Assembly: GCA_017304475.1 (NCBI GenBank)
Contig: JAFKKV010000035.1
Span: 55,752-119,751 of the forward strand
Length of the DNA stretch: 64,000 nucleotides
Reading direction: 5' to 3'
Source: Hyphomicrobiales bacterium
GTDB lineage: Bacteria > Pseudomonadota > Alphaproteobacteria > Rhizobiales > Phreatobacteraceae
Position numbers and translations under genes: made by a program. Positions 43,657-54,108 of the stretch are shown here, in pieces. Each line of letters begins with the position of its first letter. Within the stretch, counting starts at the first letter, position 1. The notes under the pieces are model-generated. The model worked only from the letters and a program-made list of their open reading frames with translations. It made no database searches and had not been told where the DNA came from.

Positions 43657-45837
43657 TCACGCCGCCTTCGCCCCACCATCCGGCAGCGCCGCGAGCAGCG
43701 CGATCAGCGCACGGTCATGCAGCACCAGCACGGTCTCGCGGCCGGACAGCCATTGCCGCGCATCCTCGATCGACTGGGCGTCGGTGAGCTTGGCCTCGGC
43801 GATCACCCGGTCGGTGTCGATCCGGCCGCGAACGCGCGGCGGCGGCACCTGGATGATCTGCTGGTGCAGCTCGCGGAAATCCTCGTCGGCATGGACGAGA
43901 TCCAGCGCCTTGCGATCCTCCAGGCCGAGCGCCTCGAACTCCTGGCCAAGCCGGAAGGCCCGCTCGGCGAGTTCGGGCGGGCGGGATTCCTCCGGGATCA
44001 GCAGCAGGCCGAGCCGCCTGAGGCCCCAGCCGAGGCCGGCCGAGGCCGAGGCCCAGGAGGTCGGCACCGCCAGCCACAGGCCGATAATGGTCGGCGACAT
44101 CCAGGCGAAGATGAAGGGCGAGATGGAAAAGGCGGCGATTGCCGCGACCACGCCGAGCAAGGTGTGGCGCCAGTGGCGTGCGATGATCGAGCGCAGCGGG
44201 ATCGAGCCGTCGTCACGGCGCTGGGTCTTCCAGCCGGTGTCGCGGCCGGACAGGATCGAGAACACCGAGCCGGCCTGGACCAGCATCATGACCGGCGCCA
44301 GCAGGGCCGACAGGAAGATCTCCAGCACCGCCGAGATGGTCAGCCGGATCGCGCCGCCAGAACCGCGCCGCGCCGGGCCGTTGACCAGGGTGACGAACCA
44401 GCCGAACACTTTCGGCGCCAGCAGGATCACCATGGTGAAGATGAACAGGTTGAAGGCGCGTTCGGCGTCGAACACCGGCCAGGCCGGGAACAGGGTGAAC
44501 TGGTTGGTGAAATATTCGGGACGGATGAAGGCCGCCTGCAAGGCGAGCAGCAGGCCGACCAGGAGCTGGATCAGCCAGAGCGGGCTCGACACATAGCTCA
44601 TGATGCCGGTGGCCAGATGCTGGCGCGTCGCCCAATGCAGGCCCTTGGACAGGATGACCCGGGAATGCTGCAGGTTGCCCTGGCACCAGCGCCGGTCACG
44701 GATCGCCAGATCCATCAGCGAGGGCGGGCTTTCCTCATAGGAGCCGCCGAGCTGGGGCAGCATGTAGACAGCATAGCCGCGCCGCCGGATCAGGCCGGCC
44801 TCGACGAAGTCGTGGCTCAGGATATGGCCACCGAAGGGCGGCTTGCCCGGCAGGTCCGGCAGGCCGGCCGAGCCGGCAAAGGCCTCCATGCGGATGATGG
44901 CGTTGTGGCCCCAGTAATTGCCGTCGCGTCCGGACCAGACCGCAAGGCCCGCCGCGCAGAGCGGCCCATAGACGCCAGCGGCGAATTGCTGGAGCCGGGC
45001 GATCAGGGTGTTGCGGTTGATCAGCCGCGGCAGCGTCTGGATGATGCCGGCGTCGGGGTCCTTCTCCATCGCGTCGGCGAGCGCCACGATGGTCTCGCCG
45101 GTCATCACGCTGTCGGCGTCGAGCACCAGCATATGGGCGTAGTTGCCGCCCCAATGGGTGACGAAATCGGCGATGTTGCCGGCCTTGCGGGCGGTGTTCT
45201 TCTGGCGGTGGCGATAATGGATGCCGATGCCGGGAAGCCGCTCGCGCAGCGCCACGAAGGCCCGCTCCTCGGCGATCCAGATATCCGGATCGGTCGTGTC
45301 GGACAGGAAGAAGAAGTCGAACGAGGCGCCATGGCCGGTCGCGATGACGTCCTCGGCGATCGCCTGCACCGTGCCGAACACCCGTCCCGGGCTTTCATTG
45401 TAGATCGGCATGACCACGGCGGTGCGTGCCGTCAGGCGCTCGGGCAAGGTGGGCTTGGCGGTGATGCCGTGGCGCAGCAGATTTCCCATGCCGACGATGC
45501 CGCTGGTGAAGGCCAGCGAAATCCAGGAGAAATTGACCACGAACAGGATCATGAACAGCCATTCGAGCAGCGTCACGCCGCCGGCTTCGACCACCTTGTA
45601 CATCTGGTAGCCGCCGAAGCCGGAAATCGCGGCCATGCCGCCGAAGGTGATCAGGCGCGCGAACCACGGCGTGCGCCACCGCTCGGGCGCGACGAGCGGC
45701 CGCTGGTCCTGTTTGCGCCAGGCGCGCAAGGGCGCCACCGGCATGGCGAGCGGTGCTTGCGGCGGCATGGCGCCCCTGTCCCGCGCCAGCGGCGGCAGGC
45801 TGATTTGATCCGTCAGGGCGTCCATCGATAGAGCCAT
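43657..45837 (-). CDS. mdoH: periplasmic glucan glucosyltransferase MdoH/OpgH
   Basis: A 726-residue inner-membrane GT2-family glucosyltransferase. Hydrophobic helices lie at about 60-110. The catalytic domain has 'RTAVVMPIYNESPGRVFGTV', 'HMLVLDADSVMTGETIV' (DxD motif) and 'HDFVEAGLIRRRGY'. The QxxRW-like motif is in 'RDRRWCQGNLQHSRV'. More helices follow in the second half. It builds the beta-1,2-glucan backbone of osmoregulated periplasmic glucans from UDP-glucose. The start at 45837 overlaps mdoG by 25 bases; a start at 45825 is also possible. Confidence 0.95.
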   Translation of the reverse strand: MALSMDALTDQISLPPLARDRGAMPPQAPLAMPVAPLRAWRKQDQRPLVAPERWRTPWFARLITFGGMAAISGFGGYQMYKVVEAGGVTLLEWLFMILFVVNFSWISLAFTSGIVGMGNLLRHGITAKPTLPERLTARTAVVMPIYNESPGRVFGTVQAIAEDVIATGHGASFDFFFLSDTTDPDIWIAEERAFVALRERLPGIGIHYRHRQKNTARKAGNIADFVTHWGGNYAHMLVLDADSVMTGETIVALADAMEKDPDAGIIQTLPRLINRNTLIARLQQFAAGVYGPLCAAGLAVWSGRDGNYWGHNAIIRMEAFAGSAGLPDLPGKPPFGGHILSHDFVEAGLIRRRGYAVYMLPQLGGSYEESPPSLMDLAIRDRRWCQGNLQHSRVILSKGLHWATRQHLATGIMSYVSSPLWLIQLLVGLLLALQAAFIRPEYFTNQFTLFPAWPVFDAERAFNLFIFTMVILLAPKVFGWFVTLVNGPARRGSGGAIRLTISAVLEIFLSALLAPVMMLVQAGSVFSILSGRDTGWKTQRRDDGSIPLRSIIARHWRHTLLGVVAAIAAFSISPFIFAWMSPTIIGLWLAVPTSWASASAGLGWGLRRLGLLLIPEESRPPELAERAFRLGQEFEALGLEDRKALDLVHADEDFRELHQQIIQVPPPRVRGRIDTDRVIAEAKLTDAQSIEDARQWLSGRETVLVLHDRALIALLAALPDGGAKAA

Positions 45838-47381
45838 GTCTCGCTTTGTGCTTGCCCGTCGCGTTCCAGGACGAGCCTCAGTTCCACTTGAGTAGCAGCC
45901 TCGGGGTCAAGTTCGAAGCCGACACGGTAAAGTCTCAACTCCGGCACGAAGCGGCCGTCGACATTGCCGACCCTGCCACGCTGGGTGGTGAGATTGGGTT
46001 TCAGGCCGGCGCCACGGGTCGGATCGGCGAATTCCTCCGCGGTGAAGTCGACCATGAAGCGCCGGCGCCGGCCACCGCCCGCGCCGCGCCCCGTCCGGGT
46101 GGCGACGACATAGGGCTGGGCCGGCCGTTCCGGCGGCGACCAGCACCAGTGCATGCGATAGGTGAAGGCATGTTCGCCGCCCTTGGCCAGCGGCGTCTTC
46201 GGCCGCCAATAGGCCAGGATATTGCGGTTCATCTCGTCGTTGACGGGGATCTCCATGAGCTGCACCTGGCCCTGGCCCCAATCGCCGAGAGGCTCGATCC
46301 AGACGCTCGGTCGGCGCTCGAAACGGGCGTCGAGATCGTTGAACGCCTCGAACCGGCGGTCGCGCTGCAGCAGGCCGAAACCCCTGGGATTCTGGTCGAC
46401 GAAGGCCGAGATCTGCAGCGTGTCCGGATTGTGCATGGGCCGCCAGACCCACTCGCCATTGCCGTTCCACATCTGCAGCCCGCTGATGTCGTGAACGGCG
46501 CTGCGCACGTCGTCGACATTGGTGCGGTCGTTCGGCGCGAACAGGAAATTAGCGGTGAGCGGCGCGATGCCGACATGGCCGAGATCGACGCGCGGGAACA
46601 GCGTCACCTCGACATCGCAGACCGTGATGTCGCCCGGACGCAGCGCGAATCGATAGAGCCCGGTGACGCTGTCGGAATCGAGCAGGCCGTGGATCACCAG
46701 ATTGGTCGCGCCGATTCCCGGACGCTCGATCCAGAAGGCGCGGAACGAGGGAAATTCCTCGCCTTGCGCCTCGGCGACGTTCAGCATCAGGCCGCGCGCC
46801 TGCAGGCCGAAGGTCTGGCCGCGGGCAATGGCGCGAAAGAAGCTCGCCCCCTGGAAGGCCATGACCTCGTTCATCTGGTCCGGCCGGTTCAGCGGAGCGA
46901 AAGCCCGGAAGCCGGTAAAGGGCAGGGCGGCATCGGCCGGCAGGGGCGGCACGCCGCCATAGTCGAACAGGTCGGCCGAGAAGCGCTGATCCTTGATGAT
47001 GCCGCTCTCGACGGTGCGGATCGCCACCGGCGTCGTGAAGACATTGCCCGGTGCCAAGAGGTCGAGCGCGAAACCGCGGTTCTCGCCGGCCCAGAGGCGC
47101 TTGTCGAGCTTGAACTGGATCTGGCGATATTGCTCGAGCGTCAATTGCGTCAGGGCGCGCGGAATATCGGCGCGCGGCGCCTGATAGGGCGCCTTCGACA
47201 CTTCCCGGGCAAAATCCAGCAAGGCCTGACGCGACACCGGCTGGCCATCCGACACGGCCGCGGCCGCGGCCTGCAGCGGCGACGGCGGCGGCGGTGCGGT
47301 CTGCGCGGCGGCGGGACGAGCGAGCATGGCGAGCGCCGGGGCGGCCATCAAGGTCTCGAGAAAATCACGGCGGCTAGGCAT
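45813..47381 (-). CDS. mdoG: periplasmic glucan biosynthesis protein MdoG/OpgG
   Basis: A 522-residue periplasmic protein. The N-terminal signal 'MPSRRDFLETLMAAPALAML' is a twin-arginine type, as in OpgD, whereas E. coli OpgG uses Sec. The mature protein has OpgG features such as 'PALTQLTLEQYRQIQF'-like context, 'AQGEEFPSFRAFWIERPGIG' and 'RFEAFNDLDARFERRPSVWI'. It branches or releases the glucan made by MdoH. It is the first gene of mdoGH and overlaps mdoH by 25 bases. Confidence 0.94.
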   Translation of the reverse strand: MPSRRDFLETLMAAPALAMLARPAAAQTAPPPPSPLQAAAAAVSDGQPVSRQALLDFAREVSKAPYQAPRADIPRALTQLTLEQYRQIQFKLDKRLWAGENRGFALDLLAPGNVFTTPVAIRTVESGIIKDQRFSADLFDYGGVPPLPADAALPFTGFRAFAPLNRPDQMNEVMAFQGASFFRAIARGQTFGLQARGLMLNVAEAQGEEFPSFRAFWIERPGIGATNLVIHGLLDSDSVTGLYRFALRPGDITVCDVEVTLFPRVDLGHVGIAPLTANFLFAPNDRTNVDDVRSAVHDISGLQMWNGNGEWVWRPMHNPDTLQISAFVDQNPRGFGLLQRDRRFEAFNDLDARFERRPSVWIEPLGDWGQGQVQLMEIPVNDEMNRNILAYWRPKTPLAKGGEHAFTYRMHWCWSPPERPAQPYVVATRTGRGAGGGRRRRFMVDFTAEEFADPTRGAGLKPNLTTQRGRVGNVDGRFVPELRLYRVGFELDPEAATQVELRLVLERDGQAQSETWLYRWTP

Positions 47382-47465
47382 GTCAGGGGTGCTTTGGTCG
47401 CGGGACGCGGAAAACCTCGCCGGGGCGGCACGGTCGATCCAACGTGGGGGCGGTTATAGCCCAAA

Positions 47466-48443
47466 TTACGGCGATGAGGAGGGGTCTTCATGAGGGATCA
47501 CGCCTGAATTGGTAATACCCAGGCGCCTGCCGAGCAACGCCAGGATGTCGGCCGGCAGCGTTGCTGCGATCAGGCCGACAAGTACCAGGGCCATGCCGGC
47601 AAAATGGTAGGAGTGCAGGCTTTCACCCAGGAAAATCACCGCCATGCCGACGCCATAGACCGGCAGGAGATAGAGAAAGCAGGAGGTGATGGTCGGGCCG
47701 ACCACCTTGACCCCGTATTGATAGAGCGAGAAGGCCCCGACCGCCGAGAACAGCGCCAGCGCCACCACCGCCGCCCAGGCGCCCGAGGTCGCCGGCAGGC
47801 CGCCGTGATGCAGCACCTCCCACAGGGCGAAGGGGGCGAGGGTGACGACGCCGGCGATGGCGATGGCCGCGAACAGCGGCAGCGTCGGCAGCAGTGCCAG
47901 GGCCCGGTCCTTGAGGACCACGGAATAGACCGCCCAGGCCGCCGCAGCCGCCGCGATGCCGAGATCGCCGAGATTGAATTCGAGCCTCAGCAAGGCGGTG
48001 AGGTCGCCCTTCAGCACGATGACCGCGACACCCGCCAGGGCCAGGGCCACGCCGATCAGGCGCCAGAACGACAGGGGCCTGCGGAACACCACGGTCTCGA
48101 TCAGCAGGACCATGACCGGCGATGTCGTGTAGATCAGCGTGCCGTTGGTGGCGGTGGTCGCGATGAGCGCGATATAGACGCCGGCGCCGCAGATCCACAT
48201 GCCGAGAAAACCGAGCAGGACGATGCGGCGCCAGCTGGCGCGCAGCGCCGCCCGATGGGCGACCAGCGCCCGCCAGGTAAACGGCAGCAGCACCGCGATC
48301 GCCACGGCCCAGCGCAGGAAGGCGAGCGTGAACGGCGAGACGCCGTCGCCGACCCAGCGCGCGATGACCAGGTTCGACGAGAAGAACAGGGGCATGACGA
48401 GGAGCAGGAGATAGGCGCGGCGCGTCTCGGCCGTGGCAGGCAT
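47466..48443 (-). CDS. EamA/DMT-family transporter
   Basis: A 325-residue membrane protein with ten hydrophobic helices arranged as two EamA repeats. Characteristic segments are 'PLFFSSNLVIARWVGDGVSP', 'LIYTTSPVMVLLIETVVFRR' and 'LYQYGVKVVGPTITSCFLYL' in the second repeat. The ATG at 48443 is chosen; an upstream in-frame ATG lacks similarity. DMT transporters export or exchange small metabolites such as amino acids. The substrate is unknown. It is 84 bp upstream of mdoG. Confidence 0.88.
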   Translation of the reverse strand: MPATAETRRAYLLLLVMPLFFSSNLVIARWVGDGVSPFTLAFLRWAVAIAVLLPFTWRALVAHRAALRASWRRIVLLGFLGMWICGAGVYIALIATTATNGTLIYTTSPVMVLLIETVVFRRPLSFWRLIGVALALAGVAVIVLKGDLTALLRLEFNLGDLGIAAAAAAWAVYSVVLKDRALALLPTLPLFAAIAIAGVVTLAPFALWEVLHHGGLPATSGAWAAVVALALFSAVGAFSLYQYGVKVVGPTITSCFLYLLPVYGVGMAVIFLGESLHSYHFAGMALVLVGLIAATLPADILALLGRRLGITNSGVIPHEDPSSSP

Positions 48444-48542
48444 GCGGCGCTCCGTGAACCTTGTTGGGGGAGATGCCACACAGCATGAGCGGACCGCCGG
48501 CGGCAAGGCGCGCCATGTCATGGCTGCGGCCCGGCGGAAGCA

Positions 48543-49403
48543 TCAGATCCGGTCCGGACCTTCGCGCCGGACCGGCCCGTCGTCCGGCGGCGGCCTCGGC
48601 GCGCCCTTCAGGCGCAGCGCCATGACCAGAGCCGGCAAGGCAAAGACCAGGATGAAGGGCAGGGAGAAGCGCAGGAACGCGTCATTGTTCGGCCCGCGAA
48701 CCTCCTGGCCGATCCGGTCGATGCAGGCCACCCGCCGGCCGCGGCCGCGCACCACCTGCACCCTCAGGCCGTCGCCACAGAGCAGGCGGCCCATCCGGGG
48801 CGAGGCGGCAATGGCCTCGCGGTTGACCTGGAGAACCAGCGAGGCGGTCGAGAAGGCGAGCACCAGCGAGACCAGCAAGGCGGTGACCAGGAGCGCGATG
48901 CGCTCGCCGCGGCCGATCGACCGCGACATGTCCTGCGCCCCCTTCGGCTGCCCGGCGCGCTGGCCGAGGCGGCCGAGCAGGATCAGCGCCAGGATCCCGA
49001 GCGGCAGCGACAGGACGAGGCCGGAGAGCCAGACGGCCCGGCGCCCCGCTCCCGCCCATTCGACCGCGTCGGGCCCGCGGCAGCGGATCCATTCATCCAG
49101 GCCCCGCCGCCGCCCATTGCCGGCCCGGCCGAAATCGATGCCGAGGCTTGCGCCGCCGCCGCCGCAGAGCAGCGCCGCCACCCGGCCATGGCCGCGCAGC
49201 AGCGACGGGTTGGAGCGCGCGACCTGCGTCACCACCATGACCGAAAAGACGTGAATGAAGCCCAGCACCACGACCAGGACCAGCGCCCGCCCGCCGATCC
49301 CGAGCGCCGGCCCGACCGCCGAGCGCATCCGGTCGCCCGCTTTCACCAGCAGGTCCATCCTGCCACCCGGCAGCGGTCTTTCGGGATCGTCACTCCGGCT
49401 CAT
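48543..49403 (-). CDS. integral membrane protein of unknown function
   Basis: A 286-residue protein from the ATG at 49403. It has four hydrophobic segments: 'ALVLVVVLGFIHVFSVMVVT', 'WLSGLVLSLPLGILALILLG', 'IALLVTALLVSLVLAFSTAS' and 'FSLPFILVFALPALVMALRL'. The loops between helices are presumably extracytoplasmic. They hold paired cysteines ('LLCGGGG...IRCRG' and 'LLCGDG...VACIDRIG') that recur in similar spacing, suggesting an internal duplication. I do not recognise the family. It lies between the DMT exporter and the acyl-CoA synthetase on the same strand. Confidence 0.62.
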   Translation of the reverse strand: MSRSDDPERPLPGGRMDLLVKAGDRMRSAVGPALGIGGRALVLVVVLGFIHVFSVMVVTQVARSNPSLLRGHGRVAALLCGGGGASLGIDFGRAGNGRRRGLDEWIRCRGPDAVEWAGAGRRAVWLSGLVLSLPLGILALILLGRLGQRAGQPKGAQDMSRSIGRGERIALLVTALLVSLVLAFSTASLVLQVNREAIAASPRMGRLLCGDGLRVQVVRGRGRRVACIDRIGQEVRGPNNDAFLRFSLPFILVFALPALVMALRLKGAPRPPPDDGPVRREGPDRI

Positions 49404-49456
49404 GCGCGCCTCCGGTCCGCCAGGGCGGACGCCCACGCATGCAGCGGCGCCCGGCG

Positions 49457-51121
49457 TCAGGCCGCGCCGGCCGCCTTGATCTCGTTGCGCAATTCGGCAC
49501 GCGACAGCTTGCCCACCGTCGTCTTCGGCAGACTGTCGCGGAATTCGAGGCCTGCCGGCATTTCATGGCGCCCGACCTTGTCGGCGAGAAAGACCTTCAA
49601 TTCCTCCAGCGTGAACGGCTTGGCGCCGTCGCGCAACGACACGAAGGCCTTGGCCGCCTCGCCGCGATAGCCGTCCGGCACGCCGATGACGATGACCTCG
49701 GCGACGGCCGGATGCTCGTAGATCGCCTGTTCGATCATCTGCGGATAGACGTTGAACCCGCCCGATATGATCATGTCCTTCTTGCGGTCGACGATGAAGA
49801 AGAAGCCGTCCTCGTCCATATAGCCGATATCGCCGGTGAGGAAGTAGCCGTCAGCGAAGGCCGCGGCGCTCTCCTCCGGCCGGTTCCAATAGCCGCGGGT
49901 GACATTCGGTCCCTTGATCCTGAGCTCGCCGATCTCGCGCACCGGCAGCACGCGGCGCGGATCGTCGAGCGCCGCCACATCCATTTCGATGCCGGGCAGG
50001 GGCAGGCCGATCGTGCCGGGTTTCGGGACGCCGGTATTGGGCACATTGGTGCCCGAGGGCGAGGTCTCGGTCATGCCCCAGCCGCCGGTGAGGCGCAGCC
50101 CGGTGCGCCCCTCGAAGCGCCGGGCGATCTCGACCGGCAGGGCGGCGCCGCCGGAGGCCGCATATTTCAGCGAGGACAGATCGGTATTGGCGAAGCGCGG
50201 ATGGTTGACCAGGGCGATCCACATGGTCGGCACGCCGGGAAACACGGTGGCCTTGCGCTTCTCGATATCGTCCAGCGTCTGCTCGGCGTCGAAGCGCATG
50301 CGCAGGAGCATGGTCGAGCCGCGCGCGACCTGGCGCAGCATGACGCTGGTCAGCGCATAGATATGGAACAGCGGCAGCACCAGGATGACCTTGTCGTCCT
50401 CCGGATTGCCGTTCGGCAGCGCCTGCTGCCAGGCATCGTAGATCGACACCGCCGCCGTCAGGTTGCCGTGGCTGAGCATGGCGCCCTTGGGCATGCCGGT
50501 GGTGCCGCCGGTATATTGCAGCAGCGCGACGTCGTCGGGCTTGACGATCGGCCAGGCGCCCGGCGCCACGGCGCCCTCGACGAAATGGGCGAATGTGGTG
50601 ATGCCCGGCTTCAGCGGGATCGGCAGCACCGGCACGCCCGACGGTCCCCAGCTCGCATCCTCGGCGACGATCAGCCGATCCAGCAGGCCGGCATCGAACA
50701 GTTTCAGCGCCATGCCGAACAGCGGCGCGATGTCGGTGGTGACCAGCACGCGGGCGCCGGCATCCCTCAGCTTGTAGGCCAGCACCCGTTCGGCATCGAG
50801 CGGGCTCAGATGCGCCAGGCGGACACCGGCCTTGGCCGCGCCGAAGAAACTGATGGGATGATGCGGGGTGTTCGGCAGGTAGAGCGCAACCGTGGTGCCG
50901 GCGCCGATGCCGGCGCGTTTCAGCGCCGCGCCGAACTGGTCGGCCCGCCGGCCGAGATCGGCATAGGTGATCGAGACGTCGCGGAATTCGAAAGCGGTCC
51001 GGCCGCCATGGGCCTTCACCGCGCCGTCGATCAGGTCACCCAGCGAGGTGATATTGATCGGCGTGTCCCAGGATACGCCATCCGGGTATGACTTTTCCCA
51101 AGCAAACGGCCTGGATGCCAT
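49457..51121 (-). CDS. long-chain fatty acid-CoA ligase (AMP-forming)
   Basis: A 554-residue adenylate-forming enzyme. Motifs are 'LLQYTGGTTGMPKGAMLSHG' (ATP-binding loop), 'GGWGMTETSP', 'TGDIGYMDEDGFFFIVDRKK' and the C-terminal hinge with 'GKLSRAELRNEIKA'. Length and motifs fit a FadD-type acyl-CoA synthetase that activates fatty acids for degradation or lipid synthesis. The exact chain length is not predictable. It starts at 51121 with 'MASRPFAWEKSYPDGVSW', typical of the rhizobial group. Confidence 0.93.
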   Translation of the reverse strand: MASRPFAWEKSYPDGVSWDTPINITSLGDLIDGAVKAHGGRTAFEFRDVSITYADLGRRADQFGAALKRAGIGAGTTVALYLPNTPHHPISFFGAAKAGVRLAHLSPLDAERVLAYKLRDAGARVLVTTDIAPLFGMALKLFDAGLLDRLIVAEDASWGPSGVPVLPIPLKPGITTFAHFVEGAVAPGAWPIVKPDDVALLQYTGGTTGMPKGAMLSHGNLTAAVSIYDAWQQALPNGNPEDDKVILVLPLFHIYALTSVMLRQVARGSTMLLRMRFDAEQTLDDIEKRKATVFPGVPTMWIALVNHPRFANTDLSSLKYAASGGAALPVEIARRFEGRTGLRLTGGWGMTETSPSGTNVPNTGVPKPGTIGLPLPGIEMDVAALDDPRRVLPVREIGELRIKGPNVTRGYWNRPEESAAAFADGYFLTGDIGYMDEDGFFFIVDRKKDMIISGGFNVYPQMIEQAIYEHPAVAEVIVIGVPDGYRGEAAKAFVSLRDGAKPFTLEELKVFLADKVGRHEMPAGLEFRDSLPKTTVGKLSRAELRNEIKAAGAA

Positions 51122-51172
51122 GCGCGCTTCCTCCCTCGTCGGCGGGTTTTCTCCGGCCGACCGGGACCCGCT

Positions 51173-52060
51173 CTATCTGAGTGCCAACCTTTGTCCGTCG
51201 AAAACCGTCGGTTTGCAATTCACTCCTGCGGTGGCGAGCGATGCGCACAGCCGGGTCGCCGCATTGGCATTGGCCAGCGGTCCCGCGACGAGCCTCAGGT
51301 CGACGGTTCCCGCCCGCGCCCCGTCCTGGACGGCGACCAGCGGCCGCAGGCCTTCGAGCAGCGGCCCGTGCTGGGCGCGCAACTGCTGCCAGCGCGACCT
51401 GAGCGCATCCATCGACAGCTCGCCGGCGAGATCGACGCCGAAATCGGTGCGGATCGCCGTCGATTCCTGGGCGGCCGTCGCCGTGGCAGGCGCCGGCGCG
51501 ACAGCCGTGGCCGGAGCGGCGGCCGGCGCGGGCGCCGGGGCCTCGACCGGCAGGCCAATCTGGCGCACTCCCGGTCGCGGCACCGGCGTGGGCGCCGCGA
51601 TCACTGGCGCAGGCGCCAGGATCACCTGCTCACGCGCGGGCGCGGCGGCGACCGCCGGCTCGCGCGGCGGGATCGAGGCGGTGATGTCACCGCCGCCCTG
51701 GCCGGCCATGCGCTCCATCGCCGCGACACGCTCGGCCAGGGCCTCACGTTCCACCGAGAGCGAACGCACGGCATCGGCCAGCCGGCGCGTCTCATAAAGC
51801 ATCAAGGGATCGGAGGCGGCCGGCCGCGGCGCCTCGGCGCGCTGGACGACCGGCGGAGGCGCCGGTTCGAGCAGGCGGGACAGCCGCTGGCTGCCGGCAT
51901 CGGTGCGCGCCACCATGATGGCGGCGCCCGAGCAGATGAGGGCGACGCCGGCCCAGGTGGCAAGCCGCGACAAGAGCCGCTGCGGCGGCTCGTCGGTCAG
52001 GCCGTCGGCCTTCAGTTCGTCCTGGTCGTCGGCTTTGGCGGTCTTGGCACTTAACGGCAT
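51173..52060 (-). CDS. membrane-anchored SPOR-like protein
   Basis: A 295-residue protein from the ATG at 52060. One hydrophobic segment (residues about 35-53, 'ATWAGVALICSGAAIMVART') anchors it. A coiled-coil-prone stretch follows ('ADAVRSLSVEREALAERVAA'), then a long Ala/Pro-rich linker. The C-terminal 45 residues resemble a SPOR domain ('TVDLRLVAGPLANANAATRL' and 'GVNCKPTVFDGQRLALR'). SPOR domains bind denuded peptidoglycan at division sites. The linker and topology fit a bitopic inner-membrane protein with periplasmic C terminus. Confidence 0.72.
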   Translation of the reverse strand: MPLSAKTAKADDQDELKADGLTDEPPQRLLSRLATWAGVALICSGAAIMVARTDAGSQRLSRLLEPAPPPVVQRAEAPRPAASDPLMLYETRRLADAVRSLSVEREALAERVAAMERMAGQGGGDITASIPPREPAVAAAPAREQVILAPAPVIAAPTPVPRPGVRQIGLPVEAPAPAPAAAPATAVAPAPATATAAQESTAIRTDFGVDLAGELSMDALRSRWQQLRAQHGPLLEGLRPLVAVQDGARAGTVDLRLVAGPLANANAATRLCASLATAGVNCKPTVFDGQRLALR

Positions 52061-52128
52061 GGCCCATGGGCTTTCACGATTCGCAGGCGCCAGTGTAGCA
52101 GACCACGGGGCCGCCGCGCCCGCGATCG

Positions 52129-52575
52129 TCAGCCGCGCCCGCGATAGGGAGCCACCCCCTGATCCGGAATCCAGACGCCCTTGGGCACGTCGCCGGTCTG
52201 CCAGAACACGTCGATGGGAATGCCGCCGCGCGGATACCAATAGCCGCCGATACGCAGCCAGCGCGGCGCCAGCAGGCCGACCAGGCGCTTGCCGATGGCC
52301 ACCGTGCAGTCCTCGTGGAAGGCGCCGTGATTGCGGAACGAGGAGAGATAGAGTTTCAGCGACTTCGACTCGACCAGCCAGGCGTCGGCGACGAAATCGA
52401 TGACCAGATGGGCGAAGTCCGGCTGGCCGGTCACCGGGCAGAGCGAGGTGAATTCCGGCGCGGTGAAGCGCGTGACGTAATTGGTGTCCTGATGCGGATT
52501 GGGCACCCGGTCGAGCACCGCTTCCTCCGGGGAGGCGGGCATGGCGACGGACTTGCCGAGCATGAGATCGGTCAT
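52129..52575 (-). CDS. queF: NADPH-dependent 7-cyano-7-deazaguanine reductase QueF
   Basis: A 148-residue single-domain (type I) QueF. The nucleophilic Cys46 is in 'FTSLCPVTGQPDFAHLVID' with the catalytic Asp53. The NADPH motif is 'ESKSLKLYLSSFRNHGAFHE'. It reduces preQ0 to preQ1 in queuosine biosynthesis. The start at 52575 follows an AGGAGG-like site. I looked for a preQ1 riboswitch in the 127-bp gap before eno and did not find one. Confidence 0.96.
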   Translation of the reverse strand: MTDLMLGKSVAMPASPEEAVLDRVPNPHQDTNYVTRFTAPEFTSLCPVTGQPDFAHLVIDFVADAWLVESKSLKLYLSSFRNHGAFHEDCTVAIGKRLVGLLAPRWLRIGGYWYPRGGIPIDVFWQTGDVPKGVWIPDQGVAPYRGRG

Positions 52576-52702
52576 GGAGACCTCCTTTGGGTCCTGTCTA
52601 TGCGTTTGCCGGGGTCCTACACGGCCCCGCCAAGTCTTGAAAGGGGCGGGCATTGCTGTAGAACGCGCCGACGCCCCGTCAACCGCCACCTGAGAGGCCG
52701 CA

Positions 52703-53986
<1,284 letters not shown>

Positions 53987-54021
53987 GAGATTGGCTGGAG
54001 CGATCAGCTCTGGAAAACAAG

Positions 54022-54052
54022 AACGGCGGGCCTCGGCCCGCCGTTTTTTTTT
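54022..54052 (+). terminator. rho-independent terminator after eno
   Basis: An 11-bp stem AACGGCGGGCC/GGCCCGCCGTT (54022-54032 with 54035-54045) with a tight TC loop and a run of T to 54052, 36 bp after the eno stop. Confidence 0.93.
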
Positions 54053-54108
54053 ATGAAAAGTCTGATCGTCTCGCACGGCGGTACGGATGAACCGCCGCGC
54101 CTGAACGC

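Noticed and set aside
43282..45831. Plus-strand open frame opposite mdoH
   Set aside because: Shadow of mdoH and of the type-3 repeat; no recognisable domain.
52576..52702. preQ1 riboswitch upstream of queF
   Set aside because: I looked for the short preQ1-I aptamer pattern (C-rich loop and A-rich tail) on the minus strand and did not find it.
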